Shown piece by piece: positions 1-9,071 of a stretch of 64,000 bases of DNA (position 1 is the stretch's first letter; each line of letters opens with the position of its first letter). The DNA is from Azospirillum sp. TSH100. GTDB taxonomy: Bacteria; Pseudomonadota; Alphaproteobacteria; Azospirillales; Azospirillaceae. The position numbers were made by a program, and so were the translations under genes. The notes under the pieces were generated by a model. The model was not told the DNA's origin, did not search any database, and was given only the letters and a program-made list of their open reading frames with translations. The stretch is from contig NZ_CP039634.1 of NCBI RefSeq assembly GCF_004923295.1, forward strand, positions 1,454,001 through 1,518,000, written 5' to 3'.

Positions 1-60
1 CAGTCTCCGTCGGGAGGCTGCGGCCTTCTCGTTTTGCGGACAATTCAGGGCGCGAGCGGG

Positions 61-885
61 TCAGGCGCCGGCGCTGTCGGAGGAGGGCGTGGCGTCGGTC
101 GCGCCTTCCGTCCCGCCATTCGTCCCGCCGGCGGGATGCTCCGACATGGTGCGGTAGCGCGCCAGGATCCAGCCGAGATGCGCGGTGACCGCACTGGCGG
201 CTGCATCGGGATCGCGCCGGGCGATGGCCTGATGGATGGCACGGTGGTGCTCGATCATCAGCGCCTCATGGTTTTCCATGAAGGGCTCGGTGTGCTTCAT
301 CTCGACCATGTTGCCGAGGATGTCGCGGATGGTCGACAGCAGGTGCAGATAGACCGGGCTGCCGGAAGCCTGGGCGACGGCGACGTGGAAGTCCATGTCG
401 TCCGCCGCGCGTCCACCGTCGCGGTTGGTCTCGCTCATCGCCGCCAGGATGCGGCCGATGGTGTCGATCTGCTCCTGCGTGGCCCGCTCTGCTGCACGCC
501 GGGCGGCCCAGCTTTCCAGCGCCATGCGGATTTCCACGAGGTCGCAGAGGTTCTGGTGGGTGCTGCGCACCATCGCGGTGAGGGCGCCGTCCATGACGCC
601 GGCCGAGGAGACCACGCGGGTGCCGCCGCCCTGGACGGCGGTGAGGAAGCCCTGGGTCTTCAGCTTTTGCAAGGCGGCGCGGACGGAGACGCGGCTGACA
701 TGCAGCTGCTCGGCCAGCTGGCGTTCCCCCGGCAGACGCTCGCCCGGCACCAGCTCGCCACGCGCGATGCGGTCGAGAAGCTGTTGTGCCACCCACTCCG
801 AAATCCGCTGGGAAGAGGAGGGGACGTGAGCGCTGTCGTCGGTGCCGGGCACGGGTTGTTCCCCTTTGGTCGGAAAGCGGTTCAT
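61..885 (-). CDS. GntR-family (FadR subfamily) transcriptional regulator
   Basis: This 274-residue protein has an N-terminal winged helix-turn-helix (about residues 30-95, with 'PGERLPGERQLAEQLHVSRV' followed by 'VSVRAALQKLKTQGF') and a C-terminal FCD ligand-binding domain (about 110-255). The FCD domain keeps the Asp and His positions used for metal binding in the family ('MDFHVAVAQ', 'IEHHRAIHQAI', 'VTAHLGWI'). Members repress or activate carboxylic-acid or fatty-acid catabolic genes in response to an organic acid. The target cannot be read here because the downstream neighbour lies outside the window. It is followed on the same strand, upstream, by an EamA exporter, but a 128-base gap separates them. 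Confidence 0.9.
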   Translation of the reverse strand: MNRFPTKGEQPVPGTDDSAHVPSSSQRISEWVAQQLLDRIARGELVPGERLPGERQLAEQLHVSRVSVRAALQKLKTQGFLTAVQGGGTRVVSSAGVMDGALTAMVRSTHQNLCDLVEIRMALESWAARRAAERATQEQIDTIGRILAAMSETNRDGGRAADDMDFHVAVAQASGSPVYLHLLSTIRDILGNMVEMKHTEPFMENHEALMIEHHRAIHQAIARRDPDAAASAVTAHLGWILARYRTMSEHPAGGTNGGTEGATDATPSSDSAGA

Positions 886-1013
886 GGCTGATTGGTCATA
901 CCGGTAACGGTCCCGGCGGGTGCGGTCAATGGGCCACAGACACGCTGCGGCGCCTTGCCCGTGCGATGGAAAAACATGCCGGTTGTGGCGCCGGCCCTTC
1001 CGGATGTGGACGC

Positions 1014-1931
1014 TTACCGGCCGCCGGGGCGGGCCAGCAGGATACCCACCAGAATTACGGCGGCGCCCAGCGCCTGCAAGGGGCCCAACGGTTCGTTCAG
1101 CAGAACCCAGGCGAGGATGGCGGCGGCGGCCGGTTGAAGCAGCAGGCTGACCGACGAGAAGGAGGCCGGCAGATGGGCCAGGGCGTAGGCGATCAGGCTC
1201 TGGCCGCAGGCATGGCTGAACAGGGCGAGCCCCGCCAGCACGGCCCAGCCGGTGGCGGTCGCCGGCAGCATCGCCTCGCCGTCATAGAGGCCGATGGGCA
1301 GCAGGACCGCGGCCGAAATGGCGCCGCTCCAGGTCATGATGGTGGCGGTGGAGAATTCGCTGCGCAGGCGCCCGACCGACAGGATGTAGCCGGCATAGAA
1401 GGCGGCGGTCAGCAGGGCCAGCGCGTCGCCGAACAGATGATCGGCATCGAGCTGAAAGCTCTCGCCCATCAGCACGATAGCCCCGGCCAGCGCCAGCAGC
1501 ATGCCCATGACGAAGCGGCGGGTGATGCGCTCCTTGAACAGGAACCAGGCGGCGGGCGCCACATAGAGTGGGGCGAAATTTGCCAGCAGCGTGGAGTTGG
1601 CGACCGAAGTGTAGCGGATCGAGGTGTGCCAGATCGCGAGGTCGCCGGCGAAGCAAAGCCCGGCCAGCGACAGACGGGCATAGTCACCGATGGAGGAGGG
1701 GCGGCGGCTGGCACGCCCGCTCCGCTGACGCGACTCGGCGGCCATCCACAGCGCCAGCGCCGGCATTGCCAACGCGGTCCGCCAAAAGCCGATGGCGACT
1801 GGACCGACATCGGACAGCCGGACGAAGATGGGCGCGAAGGCAATGCCCAGAGCGCCGATCAGCAGCGCGATAAGGGCGATGCGTTGTGTCCGGTACGCAT
1901 GGTCGACTGGGATGGCACTGGCGTCTGGCAT
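1014..1931 (-). CDS. DMT-superfamily (EamA) inner-membrane transporter
   Basis: The product is about 305 residues with roughly ten hydrophobic helices arranged as two EamA repeats, the size and layout of drug/metabolite transporters that export amino acids or other small metabolites. The substrate cannot be told from sequence. I place the start at the ATG giving 'MPDASAIPVDHAYRTQRIA', because an upstream in-frame extension would run through the 3' end of the neighbouring lipoprotein gene and has no membrane-protein character. The gene is on the same strand as the GntR regulator downstream of it. Confidence 0.85.
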   Translation of the reverse strand: MPDASAIPVDHAYRTQRIALIALLIGALGIAFAPIFVRLSDVGPVAIGFWRTALAMPALALWMAAESRQRSGRASRRPSSIGDYARLSLAGLCFAGDLAIWHTSIRYTSVANSTLLANFAPLYVAPAAWFLFKERITRRFVMGMLLALAGAIVLMGESFQLDADHLFGDALALLTAAFYAGYILSVGRLRSEFSTATIMTWSGAISAAVLLPIGLYDGEAMLPATATGWAVLAGLALFSHACGQSLIAYALAHLPASFSSVSLLLQPAAAAILAWVLLNEPLGPLQALGAAVILVGILLARPGGR

Positions 1932-2043
1932 GGTGCGCTTATAATGACGCCCCGGCTGGGGGGCCAGCCGGTTGCCAGTCATGGCTGCCGTGCGCCTCCG
2001 GGATTCTCCCGGAGGCTGCCGACGGGGGAAACGCGACGGCGGA

Positions 2044-2748
2044 TCAGCGCGGACGGATGCGGCGCAGCGCGACCAGCTCGTCGTCCTCCGATCCGTAATC
2101 GTCGTAGTGGACCGGGCAACGGCCGTCATTGCGGGGATGGTCCTTGACGGTGGCTGGGTACCAGTCGCCCTTCCACTCCACAGACACCCGCATGCCGGGC
2201 TGGCACAGCGAGGCGCCAGCCGGATAGCCGCCGCTGTTGGACATCGGAGCCGATCCCATCGGGGCCTGCATCATCGGCGCCTGGGTGCCGCCCTGCGGCA
2301 CCGGGCTCAGCCTCGGGGCGGCGGCGGCCGGCTTTTCCTGATCGCAGAAGGCGGTGCAGACGCTTTTGGCGATCACCTGTCCGCCACAGCTTCCGCCGAA
2401 ACAGTCGCGATAGTCGGATTCACAGCGCGCTTCGCAGCTGCTGTTGCCACAGGAGTAGGATCGGTCGAAATCGCCGACCGACTTCTTGATCGGCTTCTTC
2501 TCCGCCTGTTGGCGGTTGACGTAGGCCTGATAGTCATAGAGCGCGCGCGACCGCGCCTCGTTCACGCAGGCCTGCTGCGACATGCCGCAATTCTGACGGC
2601 AGTAATTGCGGTTCTGCTGACACTGGTTGACGCAGAGCCGGCCTTCAGCCGAACTTGGCGGGATGAGGCTGTACTGCGTCTCGTAAATGGGGCCGCAAGC
2701 GCTGAGCAGCGCCATCACGGCAAGGCAAAGGGTGAGCAGGCGAAGCAT
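2044..2748 (-). CDS. Cys-rich lipoprotein with C-terminal Tudor/Agenet-like module
   Basis: The 234-residue product starts with a lipoprotein signal peptide ending in a lipobox 'LLSAC' (lipidated Cys 18), so it should be membrane anchored. Residues 38-135 hold many paired cysteines ('CVNQCQQNRNYCRQNCG', 'CGNSSCEARCESDYRDC'), suggesting a disulphide-bonded periplasmic domain. A Pro/Met/Gln-rich linker follows, and the last about 50 residues ('RVSVEWKGDWYPATVKD', then 'HYDDYGSEDDELV') resemble a small SH3/Tudor/Agenet barrel. I do not recognise a named family and assign no function. It is divergent from the N-formylglutamate amidohydrolase gene, with 143 bases between the two starts. Confidence 0.75.
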   Translation of the reverse strand: MLRLLTLCLAVMALLSACGPIYETQYSLIPPSSAEGRLCVNQCQQNRNYCRQNCGMSQQACVNEARSRALYDYQAYVNRQQAEKKPIKKSVGDFDRSYSCGNSSCEARCESDYRDCFGGSCGGQVIAKSVCTAFCDQEKPAAAAPRLSPVPQGGTQAPMMQAPMGSAPMSNSGGYPAGASLCQPGMRVSVEWKGDWYPATVKDHPRNDGRCPVHYDDYGSEDDELVALRRIRPR

Positions 2749-2891
2749 GCGGGTCTTCTTCCGGGTGGGTTCGCGCGGAGACGGAGGGGAAGCCTAGCAG
2801 TTTGCCGTTCGGACTACCACCATCGGCGGCGCCTCCGCCCGGCATGGCCCCCAGTGTGGCGTCCTGCGTGGAGGTTGCGTTACTGTGTCGC

Positions 2892-3749
2892 ATGTCTTCC
2901 CATCCCTCCGAACATCGCCAGCCCGTCACCGCTCCCGCACCGGCGCCGCGTGCGACGAGCCCCTTGCTTGGTCCTGACGATCCGCCGCCGGCGACCACGC
3001 TGAATCCGGATGCCGGCGGACCTCTGCTGCTGGTATGCGACCATGCGTCCCGCGCCATTCCACGGTCGCTCGGCGACCTCGGTCTGCCGGAGGAGCAGCT
3101 CTGCCGCCACATCGCCTATGACATCGGCGCTGCCGAAGTGACGCGGCGGCTGGCGGCGCGATTCGGCGCCACAGCAGTGCTGTCGGGCTTCTCGCGGCTC
3201 GTCATAGATCCGAATCGGGCGCTGGAGGATCCCACCGCCATTCCGGTGGTCAGCGACGACGTGGTGATCCCCGGCAACCGCGCGCTCGATGCCGAGGCCC
3301 AGGCCCAGCGGGTGGAGGCGCTGTTCAAGCCCTACCACGCCGCGGTTGCGGCGGCGGTGGTGGCGATCCGATCCCGTGGGCAGGTGCCGGTGCTGGTGTC
3401 CGTGCACAGCTTCACGCCCGCGATGCGCGGGGTGGCACGGCCCTGGCACATCGGCGTGCTGTGGGACAACGATCCCCGCCTGCCGGTGCCGCTGATCGGG
3501 GCGCTGAAGGCCGACGGCCGCTGGTGCGTCGGCGACAACCAGCCCTATTCCGGTCGCGGCACGCTGGGCGGCACGGTGGAAACCCATGCCACCCCCGCCG
3601 GCTACCCCAACGTGCTGCTGGAGGTGCGGCAGGACCTGATCGCCACGCCGGAAGGCGCCGATCTGTGGGCGCAGGTGATCGGCGATGCGTTGGAACCGTT
3701 GCTGTCCCTGCCGTCGCTGACCGCCATCCACCATTACCCCCGGGCCTGA
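2892..3749 (+). CDS. N-formylglutamate amidohydrolase family protein (copy 1)
   Basis: This 285-residue protein carries the family motifs 'VCDHASRAIP', 'YDIGAAEVTR', 'SGFSRLVIDPNR' and 'VSVHSFTP'. Characterised members hydrolyse N-formyl-L-glutamate to formate and glutamate in histidine catabolism, but many genomic copies lie outside hut operons and may act on other N-acylated substrates. I chose the ATG at the 'MSSHPSEHRQ' start; earlier in-frame starts add a low-complexity stretch that is not typical of the family. It ends six bases before the carboxylate-amine ligase gene, so the two are very probably cotranscribed. A second family member lies at 31.3 kb. Confidence 0.9.
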   Translation: MSSHPSEHRQPVTAPAPAPRATSPLLGPDDPPPATTLNPDAGGPLLLVCDHASRAIPRSLGDLGLPEEQLCRHIAYDIGAAEVTRRLAARFGATAVLSGFSRLVIDPNRALEDPTAIPVVSDDVVIPGNRALDAEAQAQRVEALFKPYHAAVAAAVVAIRSRGQVPVLVSVHSFTPAMRGVARPWHIGVLWDNDPRLPVPLIGALKADGRWCVGDNQPYSGRGTLGGTVETHATPAGYPNVLLEVRQDLIATPEGADLWAQVIGDALEPLLSLPSLTAIHHYPRA

Positions 3750-3755
3750 CGAGCT

Positions 3756-4901
3756 ATGGAACGCGCCGTGACCGAACCGTCCTTCACCCTCGGCCTGGAA
3801 GAGGAATATCTGCTGGTCGACCGCGGCACGCGCGACATCGTGCCGAGCCCGCCGGACGAGATGCTGGAAGCCTGCCAGGAGCAGGCGCCCGGCCGCATCC
3901 ATCCCGAGTTCCTGCGCTGCCAGATCGAGGTGGGAACGCCGGTCTGCGAGACGCTGGAGGAGGCACGGGCCGAACTGGCGGCGCTGCGCGGCACGGTGGC
4001 CGGTGTCGCCGACCGCTATGGGCTGGCGCCGATCGCCGCCTCCACCCATCCCTTCGCCGCGTGGGAGCCGCAGAAGCACACCAACCGCGACCGCTACAAC
4101 ATGCTGGCCCGCGACCTGGGTGCACCTGCCCGCCGGCTGATGATCTGCGGCATGCATGTCCATGTCGGGATCGAGGATGACGACCTGCGCATCGACCTGA
4201 TGAATCAGGTCCGCTATTTCCTGCCGCATCTGCTGGCGCTGTCGACCTCCTCGCCTTTCTGGCGCGGGCGCGACATGGAACGCCGCTCCTACCGGCTCAG
4301 CGTCTGGCACGAGCTGCCGCGCACCGGCATGCCCGCCGGCTTCCAAAGCTATGGCGAATATCAGAGCCATGTCGCCGTGCTGGTGAATGCCGGGGTGATC
4401 GAGGATGCCAGCAAGCTGTGGTGGGACATCCGTCCGTCTTCCCGCTTTCCGACGCTGGAGATGCGCATCACCGACATCTGCACCCGGCTGGACGATGCGG
4501 TGACGGTCGCCGCACTCTACCGCTGCCTGCTGCGCATGCTGTGGCGGCTGAAGGCGCGCAACGTCACTTGGCGGCCCTACAAGAACCTGCTGATCGAGGA
4601 GAACCGCTGGCGGGCCCAGCGCTATGGCCTGGACAGCGGGCTGGTCGATTTCGGCCAGGGGCGGATCGTGCCCTATGCCGACCTGCTGGACGAGATCATC
4701 GATCTGACACGCGAGGACGCCCTGCATTTCGGCTGTACGGCCGAGGTCGAAAGGGCCCGCGAGATCCTCAAGCGTGGCACCAGCGCCCACCGGCAGATCG
4801 CGATCTTCCAGGCGGCGCTCGCCGACGGCGCCAGCGAGGACGAGGCGCTGCGGCGGGTGGTAGACTGGCTTGCGGAAGAGACGATGGTGGGGGTGCGCTG
4901 A
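3756..4901 (+). CDS. YbdK-type carboxylate-amine ligase (GCS2 family)
   Basis: The 381-residue product has the GCS2 signature beginning 'FTLGLEEEYLLVD' and the later 'MICGMHVHVGI' and 'WWDIRPSSRFPTLEMRI' blocks of YbdK/EgtA-like ATP-dependent ligases. These enzymes join an amino group to a gamma-carboxylate, as in the weak glutamate-cysteine ligase activity of E. coli YbdK. The true substrates are unknown. Length matches the family. It follows the N-formylglutamate amidohydrolase gene by six bases, which suggests a shared pathway around glutamate derivatives, and ends 19 bases before the convergent fbpC gene. Confidence 0.9.
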   Translation: MERAVTEPSFTLGLEEEYLLVDRGTRDIVPSPPDEMLEACQEQAPGRIHPEFLRCQIEVGTPVCETLEEARAELAALRGTVAGVADRYGLAPIAASTHPFAAWEPQKHTNRDRYNMLARDLGAPARRLMICGMHVHVGIEDDDLRIDLMNQVRYFLPHLLALSTSSPFWRGRDMERRSYRLSVWHELPRTGMPAGFQSYGEYQSHVAVLVNAGVIEDASKLWWDIRPSSRFPTLEMRITDICTRLDDAVTVAALYRCLLRMLWRLKARNVTWRPYKNLLIEENRWRAQRYGLDSGLVDFGQGRIVPYADLLDEIIDLTREDALHFGCTAEVERAREILKRGTSAHRQIAIFQAALADGASEDEALRRVVDWLAEETMVGVR

Positions 4902-4919
4902 CGGCTCCTGTGGAGGCCG

Positions 4920-5999
4920 TCAGCGCAGAGGCGTGTCGAAGAGATGCGCCTCGCCCTGGACATGGATGCGCACGCGGCTGCCGATCCGCGGCAGATCCAT
5001 GCTGGAATGGCGCAGAAGCAGCGGGCCGGGCTGGCCCGGCGCATTGCCCAGCGTGACCGCTACCTTGCAGACCGAGCCGCCGAACTCGACATCGACGACG
5101 CGGCCCCAGCCTGTGGCGCCACCGTCCCCGCCGTTGTGGGAGTGGTCGTGATCCACCACCAGCCGGAGCTGTTCCGGGCGCAGCATGATCTCGGCGGCGC
5201 CATTCCGCGATCCGCCGGCGACCGTCAGCCGGCCGAGGCTGCAACTGGCCCAGCCATTCTCGACCTCGGCCGGCAGGATGATGGCGTCGCCCAGGAAGGT
5301 CGCCGTCTCGCGGTCGCGCGGCCGGTGATACAGCTCCTGGGGCGGACCGGCCTGGGTCAGGCGGCCTTCGCGCATCACCGCCACCTGATCGGCGAAGGAC
5401 AGCGCTTCGGCCTGATCGTGGGTGACGAGGATGGTGGCGATGTCGGCTTCGCGCAGCACGCGGGCGACGGTGCGGCGCAGTGAATCGCGCAAGCCGGTGT
5501 CGAGCGCCGAGAAGGGCTCGTCCAGCAGCATCAGCGCCGGCTTGCGGGCCAACGCGCGGGCCAGCGCGACGCGCTGCTGCTGGCCGCCCGACAGCTCATG
5601 CGGGCGGCGCTCCAGCATCTGCGGGTCAAGCTCCACCGCCTCCAGCAACTCCAAAATGCGGGTCCGCCGGGTCGGGTCGTTGCGCTCCAGGCCGAAGGCG
5701 ATGTTGTCGGCGATGCTGAGATGCGGGAACAGGGCGCCGTCCTGCGGCACATAGCCGATGCCGCGGCGGTGGGCCGGCACCATCGTGCCGGCTTCGACCA
5801 GCGGCCGGCCGTCCAGCAGGATGCGGCCGCCGTCGGCGGTCTCGAAACCGGCGATGATGCGCAGCAGCGTGGTCTTGCCCGACCCGGAGCGGCCGACGAT
5901 GGCGGTGCGGCTGCCGGCGCGCACCGACAGTGCGACGTCCTCCAGGGCCACCGCGTCGCCGTAGCGTTTTCCCAGTCCCTGAACCTGAAGGAAGCTCAT
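4920..5999 (-). CDS. fbpC: Ferric-iron ABC transporter, ATP-binding protein
   Basis: This 359-residue ATPase has Walker A 'GRSGSGKTT', signature '[16 protein letters not shown]', Walker B '[12 protein letters not shown]' and the switch His in '[16 protein letters not shown]'. A C-terminal TOBE-like regulatory domain follows from about residue 240. It energises the FbpB permease encoded just upstream, which it overlaps by four bases (ATGA), a sign of translational coupling. The ATG giving '[15 protein letters not shown]' is the start that fits both the overlap and the family. Specificity for Fe(III) rests on the neighbouring binding protein. Confidence 0.92.
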   Translation of the reverse strand: MSFLQVQGLGKRYGDAVALEDVALSVRAGSRTAIVGRSGSGKTTLLRIIAGFETADGGRILLDGRPLVEAGTMVPAHRRGIGYVPQDGALFPHLSIADNIAFGLERNDPTRRTRILELLEAVELDPQMLERRPHELSGGQQQRVALARALARKPALMLLDEPFSALDTGLRDSLRRTVARVLREADIATILVTHDQAEALSFADQVAVMREGRLTQAGPPQELYHRPRDRETATFLGDAIILPAEVENGWASCSLGRLTVAGGSRNGAAEIMLRPEQLRLVVDHDHSHNGGDGGATGWGRVVDVEFGGSVCKVAVTLGNAPGQPGPLLLRHSSMDLPRIGSRVRIHVQGEAHLFDTPLR

Positions 6000-7525
6000 C
6001 GTCCGGCGGCCCGTTTCGATTGGATGTGGAGAAGGATCGTCATCGGCAGCGACGCGGCGACCATCATCACCGCGTAGGGTGCCGCCCCGGCATAGTCGAT
6101 CTCGCTGGTCAGCGCCCAGAATTCGGTGGCGAGCGTGCGCGTGCCGCTGGGTGCGAGCATCAGGGTCGCCGTCAGTTCGTTGGTGATGCCGAGCGCCACC
6201 ATCGCCATGCTGGCGGCCGCACCGGGAGCGGCGAGCCGGAAGGTGATCTGGCGCACCGCCTGCAACGGCGTCCGGCCCAGCGCCATGGCGGCGCGCTCCA
6301 GCTCGACCGGCGCCTGGGCGATGCTGGCCCGCAGGCCAACCAGGGCGCGCGGCAGGAACAGCAGCATATAGGCCAGCAGCACGGTGCCGACGGTCTGGTA
6401 GAGCGGCAGGGCGACCCGGACGGTGATCGTCACCAGCGCCAGCGCCACCACGACGCCGGGCAGCGAGCCGACATAGTAATGGCAGGCTTCCAGAACCCGT
6501 TGCAGCCGGCTGGGCGCACGCACCGACAGCCACGCCATCGGGGCTGCGGCCAGTGTGGTCAGCAGGGCGCCGGCCAGCGCCAAGGCGACGGTCTGGACGA
6601 TCGCGCCGCCAATGTCGGCACCCTGCCAGATGCGGGCGCCGCCGATCGCGAGCCAGCGGCCGAGCGTCAGCATCGGCACGCCGAGCGACAGGGCGGCGAA
6701 CAGCAGCGGGATGGCCAAGCAGGGCAGGGTGGCCCGGCCGAGCTTGGCCGGTGCGGCCTGCCGCGCGGCGCCGCTGCCGACGCGGGCATAGCGCTCCTGC
6801 CCACGCAGCAGCGCCTCGCCGCCCATCAGTCCCATGCAGAGCAGAACCAGCACGCCGGCCAGCATGTTCGCCGCCGGGCCGTTGTAGGCCGACTGGAACT
6901 GGTCGACGATGGCGGTGGTGAAGGTGTCGAACTGGATCATCACATAGAGGCCGTATTCGGCCAGCAGATGCAGGCCGATCAGCAGGCAGCCGCCATAGAC
7001 CGCCACCCGCAGCTGCGGCAGCACCACGGTCAGGAACACCCGCCAGGGGCCGTGGCCGAGCGAGGCGGCGACATCCTCCATGGTCGGGTCGAGCCGGCGT
7101 AGCTGCGCCGCCACCGGCAGATAAAGGAACGGGGAATAGGCCAGGACCGAGACCAGGACGGCGGCGGCCAGACCATGCATGCCGGGCGCGACGGTCACCC
7201 AGGCATAGCTATGGACGAAGGCGGGAACCGCCAGCGGCGCCACCGCCAGCCAAGCCCAGAAGCGCCGTCCGGGCAGGTCGGAGCGTTCGGTCAGCCAGGC
7301 CAGCGTCACCGCCACCACGACCGACAGCGGCAGGGTCAGCAGGACCAGCAGCAGCGTGTTTCCCAGCAGCTCGCCGACCCGGCGGCGGAACACCAGCTCG
7401 ACGACGGTATCCCAGCCCGTCTGGATGGTGACCCAGACCACGAAGGCGAGTGGCATGAGGGCGAGCGCCGCGACCAGGGAGGTGACGGCGAGCACCGGCA
7501 GCGGCGCACGCCCGGTCCTCCGCAC
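5996..7525 (-). CDS. fbpB: Ferric-iron ABC transporter, fused permease
   Basis: The 509-residue product has about twelve transmembrane helices and two copies of the binding-protein-dependent transport loop ('[20 protein letters not shown]' in the first half, '[20 protein letters not shown]' in the second). That is the fused-dimer architecture of Fbp/Sfu-type iron permeases. It forms the inner-membrane channel for iron delivered by the periplasmic protein encoded upstream. A 190-base gap containing a strong stem-loop separates it from fbpA, while it overlaps fbpC by four bases. Confidence 0.92.
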   Translation of the reverse strand: MRRTGRAPLPVLAVTSLVAALALMPLAFVVWVTIQTGWDTVVELVFRRRVGELLGNTLLLVLLTLPLSVVVAVTLAWLTERSDLPGRRFWAWLAVAPLAVPAFVHSYAWVTVAPGMHGLAAAVLVSVLAYSPFLYLPVAAQLRRLDPTMEDVAASLGHGPWRVFLTVVLPQLRVAVYGGCLLIGLHLLAEYGLYVMIQFDTFTTAIVDQFQSAYNGPAANMLAGVLVLLCMGLMGGEALLRGQERYARVGSGAARQAAPAKLGRATLPCLAIPLLFAALSLGVPMLTLGRWLAIGGARIWQGADIGGAIVQTVALALAGALLTTLAAAPMAWLSVRAPSRLQRVLEACHYYVGSLPGVVVALALVTITVRVALPLYQTVGTVLLAYMLLFLPRALVGLRASIAQAPVELERAAMALGRTPLQAVRQITFRLAAPGAAASMAMVALGITNELTATLMLAPSGTRTLATEFWALTSEIDYAGAAPYAVMMVAASLPMTILLHIQSKRAAGR

Positions 7526-7673
7526 GGCAATGAGGGACGCCGCGGCGGGAAAGGCGGTGCTGCCACCGTTGGGCGGGCCATCCGGCGGGTGCTGCGTATG
7601 TTGCGTGTTGAGAGTGATGACGGCGAACTCCGGAACCGGCCCCTGGTCCGCCCGGATGGACGGACCTCGACCG

Positions 7674-7706
7674 CCGTTGCCCGCGATCCGATGCCGCGGG
7701 CAACGG
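7674..7706 (-). terminator. Intercistronic stem-loop between fbpA and fbpB
   Basis: A perfect 12-bp stem (CCGTTGCCCGCG with CGCGGGCAACGG) and a nine-base loop lie ten bases after the fbpA stop codon on the minus strand. There is no clear U-run, so it probably acts as an mRNA-stabilising or partial-termination element. Such a structure is common after binding-protein genes, where it raises the ratio of binding protein to permease. Function is inferred from position only. Confidence 0.5.
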
Positions 7707-7715
7707 CAGCAGGGA

Positions 7716-8759
7716 TTACAGCAGGCCGGCCGCAGTCATCAAGTCGGTGACGGCCTTATTGTTGAGGGCCTCCGGCTTGACCTTCGGCGCCTGGAGCTTG
7801 TCGAGCGGCTCCAGCCGCTGGTTGGAGGCGATGCCGCCGGCGACGGCATATTCGTAGGAGTCGCCGTCGCGCAGCACTTCCTGGCCGCCCTTGCCGGTCA
7901 GGAACTTCACGAAGGCCTCGGCCTCGCCCTTGTGTTTGCTCGACGCCAGGACGCCGGCGCCGGAGATGCTGACGAAGGCGCCGGGATCGCCGTTGCGGAA
8001 ATAATGCAGGGCGACGTTCTTGCTGTTCTCGCCGCCGGTGCGGGCCTGATCGCCGATGTAATAGTAATGGTAGATCACAGCGCCTTCGACTTCGCCGGCA
8101 TTCACCGCCTTCATGGCGACGCTGTTGCCGCGATAGGGCTTGGCGTTCTCCTTCATCGCCTTCAGCCAGGAGGCGGTGGCCGCCTCGCCCTTCAGCTGGA
8201 GGAGCGCGCCGACGATGGCCTGGAAGTCGGCGCCGGCCGGCGAGGCGGCCCACCGGCCCTTCCACTCGGGGTTGGCGAGGTCGAGCAGCGACTTAGGCAG
8301 CTTGTCCTGGGGCAGCTTGCCGGTGTTGTAGGCGAAGACGGTGGAGCGGGCGGCGATGCCGACCCAATGTCCGCTGGCCGGGCGGAAGTTTTCCGGCACG
8401 GGAGCCAGTGTCTCGGGGCTCAGCGTCGCGAAAAGGCCGGCATTGTCGACCAGGGCCATCGCCGGCGAATTCTCCGTCAGGAAAACGTCGGCGGGGGAGG
8501 CAGCCCCCTCCTGCACGATCTGGTTCCCCAGCTCCATGTCGCTGCCGTTGCGCACGGTCACCTTGATGCCGGTCTCGCGGGTGAAGCGCTCCACCCATTC
8601 CTTGGTCAGGCTGGCATGCTGGGCGTTGTACACCGTGATGCCGTCGGCACTCGGCGTGGTCTGGGCCGAGACGGAGCCGGTCAGGGCGACGGCCGGCAAT
8701 GCGGCGAGAGCGGAGGCAAGGGCGAGCGAACGGACGAACCGGGAGCGGGAGATCTTCAT
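7716..8759 (-). CDS. fbpA: Ferric-iron ABC transporter, periplasmic binding protein
   Basis: The 347-residue product begins with a Sec signal peptide (cleavage near 'GSVSAQ') followed by a type 2 periplasmic binding fold ('[19 protein letters not shown]'). The tyrosine cluster in '[11 protein letters not shown]' matches the iron-ligating tyrosines of the Fbp/Sfu ferric-binding family. It captures Fe(III) in the periplasm and delivers it to FbpB. The ATG at '[12 protein letters not shown]' is preceded by an AGAGG ribosome site and gives a proper signal peptide, so I prefer it over an in-frame start 45 bases upstream. Confidence 0.9.
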   Translation of the reverse strand: MKISRSRFVRSLALASALAALPAVALTGSVSAQTTPSADGITVYNAQHASLTKEWVERFTRETGIKVTVRNGSDMELGNQIVQEGAASPADVFLTENSPAMALVDNAGLFATLSPETLAPVPENFRPASGHWVGIAARSTVFAYNTGKLPQDKLPKSLLDLANPEWKGRWAASPAGADFQAIVGALLQLKGEAATASWLKAMKENAKPYRGNSVAMKAVNAGEVEGAVIYHYYYIGDQARTGGENSKNVALHYFRNGDPGAFVSISGAGVLASSKHKGEAEAFVKFLTGKGGQEVLRDGDSYEYAVAGGIASNQRLEPLDKLQAPKVKPEALNNKAVTDLMTAAGLL

Positions 8760-8826
8760 TCCAACCTCTTCTGCGGGCAGGCACGGCCTGTCGGGCCATG
8801 CCACCCCCGCCTTTTAGTCCTTGCGC

Positions 8827-8846
8827 CAACTTGTTGCAACTTGTTC
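8827..8846. promoter_or_regulatory. Tandem 10-bp repeat upstream of fbpA
   Basis: Two adjacent copies of CAACTTGTT(G/C) lie about 70 bases upstream of the fbpA start and are followed by CTCATTCG. The minus strand therefore reads AATGAGAACAAG, which resembles a Fur half-site (AATGAGAA). The second Fur half is not conserved. This may be an iron-responsive operator or promoter element; the assignment is tentative. Confidence 0.3.
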
Positions 8847-9071
8847 TCATTCGCGCGGGGCGGCCATGATTTTGCCCATCCTCGCCGTTCATGCCGGTTC
8901 AACCACCTTGACGCGCGCGTCATGCCTCCATACGCTTCCGCACCGTCGATACCGCTGGAATGCGGGTTGAACAGGGCTGGCAAATAAGACGCTGAAAAGC
9001 AAAGGAGGGCCGCTCGACCACAGGCGGCCCTCTTTCAATTTCCGGTTCCAACGATAAGGGGAGGGAGGAGC
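8847..9071. other. Intergenic region between divergent fbpA and metY
   Basis: With the repeat above, this completes a 312-base gap between divergent starts. It holds a perfect palindrome TGACGCGCGCGTCA at 8909-8922 and a terminator-like hairpin at 9005-9032. I see no ORF of any quality in it. The metY ribosome site GGGAGGGAGG lies directly before its ATG. Confidence 0.6.
9005..9036 (+). terminator. Terminator-like hairpin in the metY leader
   Basis: A nine-bp stem (GAGGGCCGC with GCGGCCCTC) and ten-base loop are followed by TTTC and end about 36 bases before the metY ATG. Because it sits between a probable promoter and metY it may act as an attenuator, but no alternative pairing partner or known riboswitch core is evident. 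Confidence 0.4.

Noticed and set aside
2880..4790. 636-codon minus-strand ORF over the amidohydrolase and YbdK genes
   Set aside because: Low-complexity shadow of two well-supported plus-strand genes.
8940..9071. Possible SAM-II riboswitch ahead of metY
   Set aside because: The stretch with GCTGAAAAGC and a purine-rich run looks vaguely like the 3' end of the SAM-II core, but the conserved 5' GATTTGG-like half and the pseudoknot partner are missing.
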